A DNA stretch of 64,000 nt, taken from assembly GCF_003086355.1 (NCBI RefSeq), contig NZ_CP031733.1, forward strand, positions 992,001-1,056,000, in the 5' to 3' direction. The notes under the pieces are model-generated. The model was not told where the DNA came from. It was given only the letters and a program-made list of their open reading frames with translations, and searched no databases. Shown in pieces: positions 17,366 to 25,563 of this stretch. The translations under genes were made by a program, and so were the position numbers. How positions within the stretch are numbered: position 1 is the stretch's first letter; every line of letters starts with the position of its first letter. This stretch comes from Streptococcus chenjunshii. GTDB lineage: Bacteria; Bacillota; Bacilli; Lactobacillales; Streptococcaceae.

Positions 17366-18550
17366 ATGACTAAAAAGAACCGTTTATTGGTACCGCTTTT
17401 AACACTTGGTGTGTTCAGCATTTTAAATACTGAGATGGGGATTACCGGTATTGTGCCTCATATTGCCCGTTATTATAATGTCCCTTTGACAAGGGCGGGG
17501 CTGCTGGTATCAGCCTTTGCTTTGGTAGTTGCTTTTGCCGGCCCGACTATGCCTCTGCTGTTTTCAAGAATTAATCGCAAGACTGTTATGTTGCTGGCAA
17601 CAGGTGCTTTTGCTTTCAGTACTCTGGCTGCTGTTTTTGCGCCTAATTTTACTTTTCTCCTGCTGATAAGGATATTGCCGGCTGTTTTTCATCCTGTCTA
17701 TGTTTCGTTGGCCATGACAGTAGCGGCTACCTCGGTACCGATTGAGGAATCACAAAAGGCTATAGCACGGGTTTTTATGGGAGTATCAGCTGGCTCATTG
17801 CTGGGAGTTCCTGTTTCTAATTTTCTGGCTAACCATTTGTCCCTGCAGGCAGCTATGACCTTTTTTGCAGCCATTAACATCATCGTTTTTCTGGCAACTA
17901 TTTTTTTGGTACCATCGCTCCCTGCTGAAAAAGGCCTCTCTTACGGAGAACAGCTCCGCCTGTTGACACGTAAAACCATTTGGATATCTATAATCAGTGT
18001 GCTTCTGCTCAATGGAGCTGTTTTCGGTTTTAATGCTTACCTGTCTGATTTTCTGGATACGGTTTCGCATTTGCATGTTAATCTAATCAGTCTCTTATTA
18101 TTAGGGATTGGTGCAGCTAATATTGTCGGTAATGGTCTGGCAGGCCAGTTATTAGCTAAAATACCCAAGCGTTTGCTGATTAGCCTGCCGCTGGTACTGA
18201 TTGCAGACTATATCCTGCTCTTCCTTTTTGGAGGGGCTGCTCTGCCGGCAATAATCTTACTGCTGATCTTCGGAGTGTTAGCAGGGATAGAGGGCAATGT
18301 CAACCAATACTTAATCTACAATGTTGGCGGAGATGCGCCCGATTTTGCCAACGGTCTCTTCCTAGCGGCCGCCAATCTGGGGGTGACTCTGGGCACTTCC
18401 TTCTGCGGTTTCTTTATCAGATCAGGAAAAGGAACAGCGTTTGCTCTTCTTGGCAGTATCATTATGTTCGCACTCGGCTTTCTTGCTATTCTTATTCGCC
18501 AAGCATGGGTCAGTAAGCAAAAAGAAAAGGCAGGTGCAGAAACTGAATAG
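17366..18550 (+). CDS. MFS transporter (DHA1 drug or purine efflux type)
   Basis: 394-aa integral membrane protein with about 12 predicted spans. It has the DHA1 layout: first span LLTLGVFSILNTEMGITGIVP, the motif ARYYNVPLTRAGLLVSAFAL, the loop RINRKTVM after span 2 and GVSAGSLLGVPVSNFLA in the motif-C region. This suggests export of small drugs, nucleosides or sugars; the substrate is not predictable. AAGGAAG precedes the ATG. It follows the cyclophilin-like pair in the same direction. Confidence 0.85.
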   Translation: MTKKNRLLVPLLTLGVFSILNTEMGITGIVPHIARYYNVPLTRAGLLVSAFALVVAFAGPTMPLLFSRINRKTVMLLATGAFAFSTLAAVFAPNFTFLLLIRILPAVFHPVYVSLAMTVAATSVPIEESQKAIARVFMGVSAGSLLGVPVSNFLANHLSLQAAMTFFAAINIIVFLATIFLVPSLPAEKGLSYGEQLRLLTRKTIWISIISVLLLNGAVFGFNAYLSDFLDTVSHLHVNLISLLLLGIGAANIVGNGLAGQLLAKIPKRLLISLPLVLIADYILLFLFGGAALPAIILLLIFGVLAGIEGNVNQYLIYNVGGDAPDFANGLFLAAANLGVTLGTSFCGFFIRSGKGTAFALLGSIIMFALGFLAILIRQAWVSKQKEKAGAETE

Positions 18551-18633
18551 GACTCTGGATATTTTGACAGCTTGAAAAAGATTAATGACTCACTCTGCTG
18601 ATTTAACAATATTTTAGGAGGAGGGCAGAAAAA

Positions 18634-19587
18634 ATGAAAAAAAGTTATTTATTCTACGGTTTAGCAGTTCTTTTTACCCTCGGTCTCTTGATTTTTATAT
18701 TCTGGAATAATGAAACCTCAGAAGAAAAAAACAAAACTAGTGATGTTTTGAAAGGCAAAACTATTATCCAGCCGGTATTTAACACAGATAACCAAACCGT
18801 TACCTTAAATGATGGCAATACTATGCCGATTTATGGTCTGGGAACCTACAGTTTGAGCGGTGATACAGTTAAAGAAGCTGTTAAAAGCGCTCTTAATCAA
18901 GGCTACCGCTTGATTGACACAGCTTATATGTACAGTAATGAAGCTGAGATCGGTCAAGCGATTGAAGAATCAGGCATCCCCCGTGAAGATATTTTTATTA
19001 CGACAAAAATTTACCCCAGTCAGTTTGACCATCCGGAAGAAGCGATTGACCAAGCCCTGGAAAGATTAGGAACAGACTATATTGATTTAATGCTGCTTCA
19101 TCACCCTGGGGATAATGATGTTAAGGCCTATCAGGCTCTGGAACAGTATCAGCGTGACGGCAAGATTACATCCATCGGTTTATCCAATTATTATGTTGAA
19201 GAACTAGAAGCTTTTCTTCCTCGGGTTGAAGTCATGCCTGCTTTAGTCCAAAATGAAATTCACCCTTACTATCAAGACCAGGAAGTTACAGACTATATTC
19301 AGAGTCTAGGCATCGTAGTGGAAGCTTGGTACCCTTTGGGTGGACGCGGCTATCAGGAAGAGCTGCTGAATGATAGTACTTTGGAGCAGATTGCCCAAAA
19401 ATATCATAAATCAGTCGCCCAGATTATTCTCCGATGGGAACAGCAAAGGCATATTGTGACTATTCCCGGCTCCAGCAATCCGGATCATCAAAAGGAAAAT
19501 CAAGATATTTTTGATTTTGAATTAACGGAAGCAGAAATGGCAGCTATTGCTGAGCTGGAGCGTGAGGAAAAACACGACTGGTATTAA
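18634..19587 (+). CDS. Aldo-keto reductase with an N-terminal membrane anchor
   Basis: 317 aa. Residues 4-24 (SYLFYGLAVLFTLGLLIFIFW) form a signal anchor or uncleaved signal, then a charged linker, then a complete AKR barrel from about residue 55. The catalytic tetrad is present: Asp95, Tyr100, Lys125 (TTKIY) and His156 (LMLLHH), and IPGSSNPDHQKEN is the NADPH-phosphate site. The usual family members are cytosolic and lack the first 50 residues; here an AGGAGG site fixes the long start. The catalytic domain may therefore sit on the membrane, possibly outside. Three cytosolic homologues are at 34421, 36469 and 37385. Confidence 0.9.
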   Translation: MKKSYLFYGLAVLFTLGLLIFIFWNNETSEEKNKTSDVLKGKTIIQPVFNTDNQTVTLNDGNTMPIYGLGTYSLSGDTVKEAVKSALNQGYRLIDTAYMYSNEAEIGQAIEESGIPREDIFITTKIYPSQFDHPEEAIDQALERLGTDYIDLMLLHHPGDNDVKAYQALEQYQRDGKITSIGLSNYYVEELEAFLPRVEVMPALVQNEIHPYYQDQEVTDYIQSLGIVVEAWYPLGGRGYQEELLNDSTLEQIAQKYHKSVAQIILRWEQQRHIVTIPGSSNPDHQKENQDIFDFELTEAEMAAIAELEREEKHDWY

Positions 19588-19651
19588 GCAGATGAGTAAG
19601 ATGTATTTCAGGCGATAAATACCATGCTTTTCAAGCATAATATCTATATAA

Positions 19652-19689
19652 AATAAGTATTTGCCTATGGTTTCAAAATCTTTTATAAT
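19652..19689 (+). promoter_or_regulatory. Promoter of the alpha/beta hydrolase gene with the AATAAGTATTTGCC box
   Basis: TTGCCT (19661-19666), 17 bp, TATAAT (19684-19689). The box AATAAGTATTTGCC (19652-19665) overlaps the -35 and is identical, with the same placement, in the cupin promoter at 32652-32665. Confidence 0.65.
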
Positions 19690-19719
19690 AAAATAAATCA
19701 ATAGAAAGAGAGAAAATTC

Positions 19720-20694
19720 ATGACAGAAGAAGTTTTACATTTAACTCAAGAATGGGATAAGGTATTTCCTAAAAGCGATAAAGTCAATCATCAAAAAGTA
19801 ACCTTTCATAACCATTTCGGAATTACTTTAGTGGCTGATATGTACACGCCTAAAGATTCTCAAGGGAAATTACCGGCTTTGGCAGTTTCGGGTCCATTTG
19901 GTGCGGTTAAGGAGCAGTCATCTGGCCTGTATGCACAGGAGATGGCAGAACGCGGTTATCTGACTATCGCTTTTGATCCTTCCTATACAGGTGAATCAGG
20001 CGGTTTTCCGCGCTATATGCAGTCACCGGATATCAATACAGAAGATTTTCAGGCAGCTGTTGATTTTCTGTCTACACTGACTGAAGTGGACGCTGAAAGA
20101 ATCGGAATTATCGGAGTCTGTGGCTGGGGCGGCATTGCCTTAAATGCAGCAGCTATTGATCCTCGTATCAAGGTAACCGTTGTTTCTACTATGTATGATA
20201 TGTCACGTGTTGCTGGCAATGGATACAATGATGCGGCGGATAATGAGGCAGCTCGCTATGAGCAGCGCTTGTCTCTTAGCAGTCAAAGGACAGAAGATTA
20301 TAAGAATGGTACCTATAAACTGGCAGGCGGTGTGGTTGATCCGCTGCCCGAAGATGCACCGCAGTTTGTTAAGGACTATTATGCTTACTACAAACAGCCT
20401 CGCGGCTACCACAGCCGCAGTCTAAATTCCAATGATGGCTGGGCAGTTCAGTCAAACACCAGCTTTGCTAATACACGCTTCCTTTATTATACGGATGAAA
20501 TTCGCAATGCTGTGCTTCTTGTTCACGGCGATGCAGCTCATTCCTACTATATGGGTAAAGACGCTTTCGCCAAACTCAAAGGTGATAATAAGCAAATGCT
20601 GACTGTTCCAGGTGCCAGCCACTGTGATCTATATGACCAGAAGGATAAAATTCCATTTGCTGACATTGAGGCATTTGTTAAAAGGTATATCTAA
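19720..20694 (+). CDS. Alpha/beta hydrolase with Cys at the nucleophile position
   Basis: 324-aa cytosolic protein of the alpha/beta hydrolase fold (dienelactone hydrolase or YcjY-like group). The nucleophile elbow reads IIGVCGWGG, with Cys134 where most relatives have Ser. VHGDAAHSYYMG is the late acid region and PGASHCDLYD supplies the catalytic His. RBS AAAGAGAGA and a consensus promoter lie upstream, a hairpin terminator downstream (20710). The substrate is unknown; a Cys elbow is known from dienelactone hydrolases. It is probably controlled by the same factor as the cupin gene at 32717. Confidence 0.85.
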   Translation: MTEEVLHLTQEWDKVFPKSDKVNHQKVTFHNHFGITLVADMYTPKDSQGKLPALAVSGPFGAVKEQSSGLYAQEMAERGYLTIAFDPSYTGESGGFPRYMQSPDINTEDFQAAVDFLSTLTEVDAERIGIIGVCGWGGIALNAAAIDPRIKVTVVSTMYDMSRVAGNGYNDAADNEAARYEQRLSLSSQRTEDYKNGTYKLAGGVVDPLPEDAPQFVKDYYAYYKQPRGYHSRSLNSNDGWAVQSNTSFANTRFLYYTDEIRNAVLLVHGDAAHSYYMGKDAFAKLKGDNKQMLTVPGASHCDLYDQKDKIPFADIEAFVKRYI

Positions 20695-20709
20695 GTTTTT
20701 GAAGGGTCT

Positions 20710-20748
20710 GGGAGAGATTATTCGGTTAATCTGTCCCATTCTTTTTTT
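20710..20748 (+). terminator. Terminator of the alpha/beta hydrolase gene
   Basis: GGGAGAGATTA / TAATCTGTCCC stem with a TTCGGT loop, followed by a run of seven T. Confidence 0.85.
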
Positions 20749-20872
20749 GAATATGAAAGGCGCTGGTTTACTATTTTCTGTCCGGAAAAAAATTTAAATC
20801 AGCGCTATGGTTGTAACCTATTTAAAGAGAACAGCAGACCTTTATGATACAAACTGCAGGAGAATTCTAAAA

Positions 20873-21766
20873 ATGACAAAAACGAAGTATCTTATTATCA
20901 TACTGATTGCAGCAGCTGTTTTTTTATCTGTTTTTTATTGGCTAAGTTATTATGGCAAGCGGACTGGAACAAATAACGGTGTAACTGATGAAGCAATATC
21001 AGAGCAATACCAGTTTACCAGTCGGGACATTTCTTTTGAAAGTGACGGTCATACTATTTATGGACGGGCCTTAATTCCCCAGACAAATAAGCCTGCTGTG
21101 ACGGTCGTCTTCAGCCATGGTTTTGGCGGCAATCATGAACAGGAGCTGACTTTGCAGGAATATTTAGCCTCAAGCGGTATCGCTGTTTATGCTTTTGATT
21201 TTGCGGGCGGTTCAGGTTACTCTCCCGGCCAGAGTGAGGGAGAAATGACTGATATGTCTGTTTTGACAGAAGTACAAAATCTTGAAGACGCTCTGGCTGT
21301 TATTCGTAATCAGGAGTTTGCTGACAGCGATAATATTTTCTTGTTAGGAGCCAGTCAAGGAGGTGTTGTTTCCAGTATTACCGCAGCAGAAAATCCAAAA
21401 ATGGTTAAAGGGTTATTTCTGCTTTATCCCGCTTTTTCACTCTTTGATGATGCTCATGACCGTTTTGAGTCCGCAGAAGCTATTCCTGAGACCTACAACT
21501 TAATGGGCTTGACAGTTGGAAGCCGCTATTTTACTGATATTTGGGACTATGATATCTATGACAAAATAGGTCAGTATGGTGGAGACGTTGGCATCTTCCA
21601 CGGAACTGACGATGATTTAGTCCCTATGTCTTATGCAGAAAGAGCTGGCGATACTTTTCCTCATGCTGTTTTAACACAGCTTAAAGGAGAAGGACATGGT
21701 TTTTCAGATTCAGCACAAGAAAAAATAGCTGCAGATATAATAAATGCCGTCAATAATAATCAGTGA
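20873..21766 (+). CDS. Membrane-anchored alpha/beta hydrolase
   Basis: 297 aa from the ATG at 20873, which has an AGGAGAA site eight bases upstream; the frame extends 22 codons further but without a good start. The N-terminal span LIIILIAAAVFLSVFYWLSY anchors it. The hydrolase domain shows the oxyanion region VFSHGFGG, the nucleophile elbow GASQGG (Ser161), an acid in GTDDDLVP and His in GEGHGF. This is the layout of serine esterases or lipases of the Abhydrolase/lysophospholipase type. Substrate unknown. Confidence 0.85.
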   Translation: MTKTKYLIIILIAAAVFLSVFYWLSYYGKRTGTNNGVTDEAISEQYQFTSRDISFESDGHTIYGRALIPQTNKPAVTVVFSHGFGGNHEQELTLQEYLASSGIAVYAFDFAGGSGYSPGQSEGEMTDMSVLTEVQNLEDALAVIRNQEFADSDNIFLLGASQGGVVSSITAAENPKMVKGLFLLYPAFSLFDDAHDRFESAEAIPETYNLMGLTVGSRYFTDIWDYDIYDKIGQYGGDVGIFHGTDDDLVPMSYAERAGDTFPHAVLTQLKGEGHGFSDSAQEKIAADIINAVNNNQ

Positions 21767-22330
21767 ACGATAGAAAAAAGCTTATAAAGACAAAGATTAG
21801 CTGATATTTTCGCTTAAGTCCAGCCGGCTGGCTCTCTATTGCAGTCAGTTTTGCTTTTAAGAAAGCAATCTTTTAAAGAGAGTGTGTTAAAACTTCAGAC
21901 GATACCATTTCCTCCACTATCCCTCAATTCCTAGCTTCAGGCTGATATTATCAGTTGGATATGATTTCTTCCAACTCTGTACAGTTGGTCAGGATGGCTG
22001 ATTAGTATTTGCGCAGAAATTAAATACTTCAATAGACTGTGTAAGACGAACATCTGAAATTACGGCCTGCTCAGATAAGGATTTCAGACTGTCGCTGCAT
22101 CAAAAATTTATTTCTATAAAATGAGCTAAACTGGGGCACTTCTTGTCCTAAATTTACAAAAGCGTAAAACCCGTCTGCAACGGTCTTATCAAAGCTGTTT
22201 TGTCTGGTATTTATGCTGCTTAAAGTCAGCTCTTTTTTGCAATCTCTTTTCTTTTGTGTAAAAAGACTGTTCTTATTGTCAATAATTGTGTACAATAGAA
22301 AGAAATAAAATAATGAGGAGAAGTGACATT
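21767..22330. other. Non-coding stretch
   Basis: 564 bp without a convincing gene on either strand. Possible frames here have no ribosome binding site and no protein-like composition. A TACAAT at 22291-22296 may be the -10 of the downstream gene, but its -35 is weak. No repeat element was recognised. Confidence 0.5.
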
Positions 22331-22915
22331 ATGGCACGCCATCGTAAAAAATCAGATAACAGCAATACTTTGAGGATACTATTTATTCTGGGAGTGGTTC
22401 TGCTTGCCTTAGGGCTTATCATTTTTGCTGTTTCAGCTTATATTAATAATAGAGAAACTAGCAATACCGCCTCCAGTTCAACTGAACAGACACTGGTCAG
22501 TTCATCGGAAACAAACGAAGATACGGCTCCATCTCAAACGGATTTAGCTTTAGATTTGGAAGCTTTGGCTAATGGGGATTATAACAGTGCTGTTGGTACT
22601 TGGCTGAGCAGCAACGGCAACAGTTTAACCTTTAATGCTGAAGGGCTGGAAAGCAGTGACATTCAGGGGACATCGGATTTCACAGTCACTCCTTATCAGC
22701 AGCTGGATGACAATACCTATTTAGCTACTCTGACTTCGGCAGACGGCAGTCTTGTCTATGATCTTTATTTTATCAAAGCAGGATCTGAACTGCCGGCAGA
22801 CTATTTTGCTGAAGGGTATACGGATACCTCAGATCGGGACAAAGACCGCCTTTATATCACCAGTGATTTGGTCGGCGGTGAGGACTATGCAGACAATGTC
22901 CTTTATCGGCAGTAA
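22331..22915 (+). CDS. DUF6287-domain membrane-anchored protein
   Basis: 194 aa from the ATG at 22331, selected by a GAGGAGAAG site at 22315. A basic N-terminus (MARHRKKS) is followed by a span ILFILGVVLLALGLIIFAVS, then a Ser/Thr/Glu-rich linker (TSNTASSSTEQTLVSSSETN). The DUF6287-like domain begins LDLEALANGDYNSAVGTW. This is a streptococcal surface or membrane protein of unknown function; the linker suggests the domain is outside the membrane. No lipobox or LPXTG is seen. Confidence 0.75.
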   Translation: MARHRKKSDNSNTLRILFILGVVLLALGLIIFAVSAYINNRETSNTASSSTEQTLVSSSETNEDTAPSQTDLALDLEALANGDYNSAVGTWLSSNGNSLTFNAEGLESSDIQGTSDFTVTPYQQLDDNTYLATLTSADGSLVYDLYFIKAGSELPADYFAEGYTDTSDRDKDRLYITSDLVGGEDYADNVLYRQ

Positions 22916-22932
22916 ATAGTTAACCATGACAT

Positions 22933-22961
22933 AAAAAAAGAGGCATAGTAGCCTCTTTTTT
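22933..22961. terminator. Bidirectional terminator
   Basis: AAAAAAAGAGGC / GCCTCTTTTTT with an ATAGTA loop, between the convergent DUF6287 and CPBP genes. Confidence 0.88.
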
Positions 22962-22969
22962 ATAGGTTT

Positions 22970-23761
22970 TCAGCTGTTTGAGAGAGATTGCAGAGCTTCC
23001 CAGCTAGTCAGCCTGTTTCTGTAGCGATAAAGGAGAAAAACAGCGATTAACAGCATGAGCAGTCCGTTGACAAGACCAAATATACTGGGAGTCAGAGGCA
23101 GTCCTAACATAGATAAAATTTCTCTGGTCATGTGCAGTCCGCCGTGAACAGCCACAGCAGCCCAAGTGGTATGAAAAAGGAATTTCAGCAGACAGGCCAG
23201 CATACCAAAGCAAAAAGCATAAAAGATATTAAACAATCCTTCGATGCTGCCGCCCAAAAAGGGAATGATATGGACAATATGCATTAAGGCAAAAAGACTG
23301 CTCGATATCAGCAAAGTTGGCAGCGGCTTCCGCTCCAAGGTCTGAACCATATAACCACGGTAGACGATTTCTTCTGGGAACCCCTGAAGCAGAAAAGAAA
23401 GAGCGAAACTCTGCCAAAGATTAGGAAGGGTCAATGTATTGCTGAAAAAGTAATCGTGAAAAATCAGAACGGACACCCCTGCACCGAGAATAACCAAAAA
23501 AGCTGTCAGCAGGAGCGATAGCATAAATCCCTGTAGAGCATTTTTATCAAGCTTTAATTCTAAGACAGACCAAGGGCGGCGGTCAATAATCCGAGTGAAA
23601 AACCAGGTATAAGCCAAATAAATCAGGCAAAGCAGGGTAAAAGGAACAGCTGGGCTAAATTGAGGAAACAATTTCTGGCTCTGGTAGGGAAGCAGAACCA
23701 GATAATTTGGGACTAAATATAAAATAGTGGCTCCCAAACTTCTGATAAGCGGAGAGAACAA
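22970..23761 (-). CDS. CPBP intramembrane metalloprotease, N-terminus interrupted by TGA
   Basis: Multi-span CAAX-protease/bacteriocin-processing (Abi/CPBP) protein. Motifs are intact: GFPEEIVYRGYM (paired Glu and Arg), FALMHIVHI, HTTWAAVAVHGGLH. The listed frame starts at a TTG (23761) with no ribosome binding site. Directly upstream in the same frame are GGAGGT, ATG (23791), ATG and a short peptide MMTVITKKK, then TGA (23764-23762). This peptide aligns with the start of the neighbouring paralogue (MTQTPFQNR), the TGA falling at the Arg. The gene is therefore probably broken, or expressed only by re-initiation at TTG or read-through. Last gene of the padR operon. Confidence 0.75.
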   Translation of the reverse strand: MFSPLIRSLGATILYLVPNYLVLLPYQSQKLFPQFSPAVPFTLLCLIYLAYTWFFTRIIDRRPWSVLELKLDKNALQGFMLSLLLTAFLVILGAGVSVLIFHDYFFSNTLTLPNLWQSFALSFLLQGFPEEIVYRGYMVQTLERKPLPTLLISSSLFALMHIVHIIPFLGGSIEGLFNIFYAFCFGMLACLLKFLFHTTWAAVAVHGGLHMTREILSMLGLPLTPSIFGLVNGLLMLLIAVFLLYRYRNRLTSWEALQSLSNS

Positions 23762-23805
23762 TCATTTTTTCTTTGTAATTACTGTCATCATACTACCTCC
23801 TTCAT

Positions 23806-23850
23806 CAGGATTTTAGACCGTGTTCAATTCCATCACGATACAAAAGCTCT
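23806..23850 (-). repeat. Remnant of the GAACACGGCC intergenic element
   Basis: On the minus strand the junction of two elements is preserved: TTTTGTATC, then GGAATTGAACACGG, then CTAAAATCC. It leads straight into the GGAGGT ribosome binding site of the damaged CPBP gene. Interior and right end are lost. Confidence 0.7.
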
Positions 23851-23878
23851 GTCCATTATTTTTGGTTGTTTCTAAGGA

Positions 23879-24718
23879 TCAGTTATCAAGCGATAGTTGT
23901 TTTGGCTGGAGTTTTTCCCATGATACTAATCTTTGACGCTGGTAATAGATTATAAAGGCTGATACGACTAGCATTAAACAAGCAGTAAGGAGCATCATGG
24001 TTTTTGTTTCATAAAAGCCAGGGATAACTGCTGTCAGGAGTTGCAAAGTCATATGCATACCGCCATGAACAGCTACAGCAGCCCAAGTGGTATGAAAAAG
24101 GAATTTCATTAGGAAGGCTAAAATTCCGAGACAAAAAGCATAAAAAATAGTGAGATAGCCTTCACTGTCGTAGGGATTGCCGCCAAAGAAAGGAATAATA
24201 TGAACAATATGGTCTAATGCAAAGAGGGTGCTTGATATGAATAAGGTTGGCATTGGCTTTTTTTGCAAAGTCTGAACCAGATAGCCGCGCCAAACCATTT
24301 CTTCCGGGAATCCCTGCAGCAAAAAGGACAGTGCAAAGCTATGCCAGAGTTCAGGCAGACCAAAGCGGGCTGTACCGGAAAAGCGGTCGTGGAAGAAGAT
24401 AATAGACAGCCAGCTTCCTAAAAGGACAATCACAATTGTTAATAATAAAGCGGCCAAAAACCCCTTTAAGGCATTTTTATCAAGCTTCAATTCCAAAACT
24501 GACCAAGGGCGTCGGTCAATTATTCGTGTAAAAAACCAGGTATAAGCTATATAGGCTAAACAAACTAAGATTTCATAAAGGCTATAAAGGATTGGAGGAA
24601 GATTGTTTAGGAAAAGAGGCAGGGCGACTGCACAAATAGGCAGCAAAGCTGTGAGGGTCACTAGACAAGCTCTGATGAGAGGTGTCAGCAACCTGTTTTG
24701 AAATGGTGTCTGTGTCAT
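23879..24718 (-). CDS. CPBP intramembrane metalloprotease
   Basis: 279 aa from the ATG at 24718, which has AGGAGG eight bases upstream; a longer frame to 24754 lacks a good site. Several hydrophobic spans. CPBP motifs: FPEEMVWRGYLVQTL (EE...R), FALDHIVHIIPF and HTTWAAVAVHGGMH. It is closely related to the gene at 22970 over the whole length (for example AYTWFFTRIIDRRPWSVLEL in both), so this is a tandem duplication. Possible roles are prenyl-protein or peptide processing, or self-immunity; the context (PadR, DUF1700, DUF4097) points to an envelope response. Confidence 0.88.
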   Translation of the reverse strand: MTQTPFQNRLLTPLIRACLVTLTALLPICAVALPLFLNNLPPILYSLYEILVCLAYIAYTWFFTRIIDRRPWSVLELKLDKNALKGFLAALLLTIVIVLLGSWLSIIFFHDRFSGTARFGLPELWHSFALSFLLQGFPEEMVWRGYLVQTLQKKPMPTLFISSTLFALDHIVHIIPFFGGNPYDSEGYLTIFYAFCLGILAFLMKFLFHTTWAAVAVHGGMHMTLQLLTAVIPGFYETKTMMLLTACLMLVVSAFIIYYQRQRLVSWEKLQPKQLSLDN

Positions 24719-24772
24719 AATAAAGCCTCCTGAAAATTGATAGAAGTCTTTCATGTATGGGATCGGCTGAAT

Positions 24773-25555
24773 TTAAGCTTTCTTTTTGTCTGACGTTCTA
24801 AACAGATAAATTATCAAAAGGGCTAACACATAAGCGAGGACAGCAACCGGAGAAATGTCAATGCCGTATCGGCCGCCAAATAAGAAAGAAGAATTGCTGA
24901 AAGTGAAAAGCAGGGTAAAGAAATTCCAAAAGGCATGAATCAGGACGCTGTCAGTAATCGAATTGGTCTCGTAAACACTATAAGAAAGGAGTGCACTGAA
25001 GGAAAGGCCTGCAATGATCAGCTGCCCGGTCATTAAAAAATCAAGCGAACCGTTCAAGAGGTGAAGCAGGGCAAAAATCAACGAGGGAACTAAAACAGCT
25101 ATGGTTCTGGAATATTTGATTTCAAAGAGTGTCATCAAAAATCCTCTGAAAAAAATTTCCTCAACAATAGGAGCTGCCAGACTGCCCATAGCGAGAGTGC
25201 CCCAAGACAGACTGTTTAAGCTGAGTTTGCCGCCCAGTAAATACAGACTGCCGAGGACGAATACAGGCAGAAGGAAGCCGATAATCAGCCACCTGATTTT
25301 AGGAACTGTTAAACGGATCCGAAAATCGTTAAGAGTTGAACGGAAGCAGTAATGAGCCAGCAATTTGGCAAAAATGAGGGAAAAACTGAGGTAAAAGAGA
25401 GCTGACAAGCCCGCAGCCAGACTGTCATTTTCTTTAATAAAAGGCAAAAGATAAGCAGCTCCAGCTAATAGGCCTGCAGTCAGCATGCTAAGGATAATGA
25501 AAAATGTGCTGACAATGATATGCTTGCTGAAAAAAGACTGTTCTTTTGCTGCCAT
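24773..25555 (-). CDS. CPBP intramembrane metalloprotease
   Basis: 260 aa with about seven spans. Motifs: APIVEEIFFRGFLMTLFE (EE...R), IFALLHLLNGSL and ILIHAFWNFF. It is more distant from the two following CPBP genes than they are from each other. GAGGTGAG before the ATG lies within the end of the DUF4097 gene, eight bases away, so the two are translated together. A basic tail (RTSDKKKA) ends it on the cytoplasmic side. Confidence 0.88.
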   Translation of the reverse strand: MAAKEQSFFSKHIIVSTFFIILSMLTAGLLAGAAYLLPFIKENDSLAAGLSALFYLSFSLIFAKLLAHYCFRSTLNDFRIRLTVPKIRWLIIGFLLPVFVLGSLYLLGGKLSLNSLSWGTLAMGSLAAPIVEEIFFRGFLMTLFEIKYSRTIAVLVPSLIFALLHLLNGSLDFLMTGQLIIAGLSFSALLSYSVYETNSITDSVLIHAFWNFFTLLFTFSNSSFLFGGRYGIDISPVAVLAYVLALLIIYLFRTSDKKKA

Positions 25556-25563
25556 GGCTTAAC

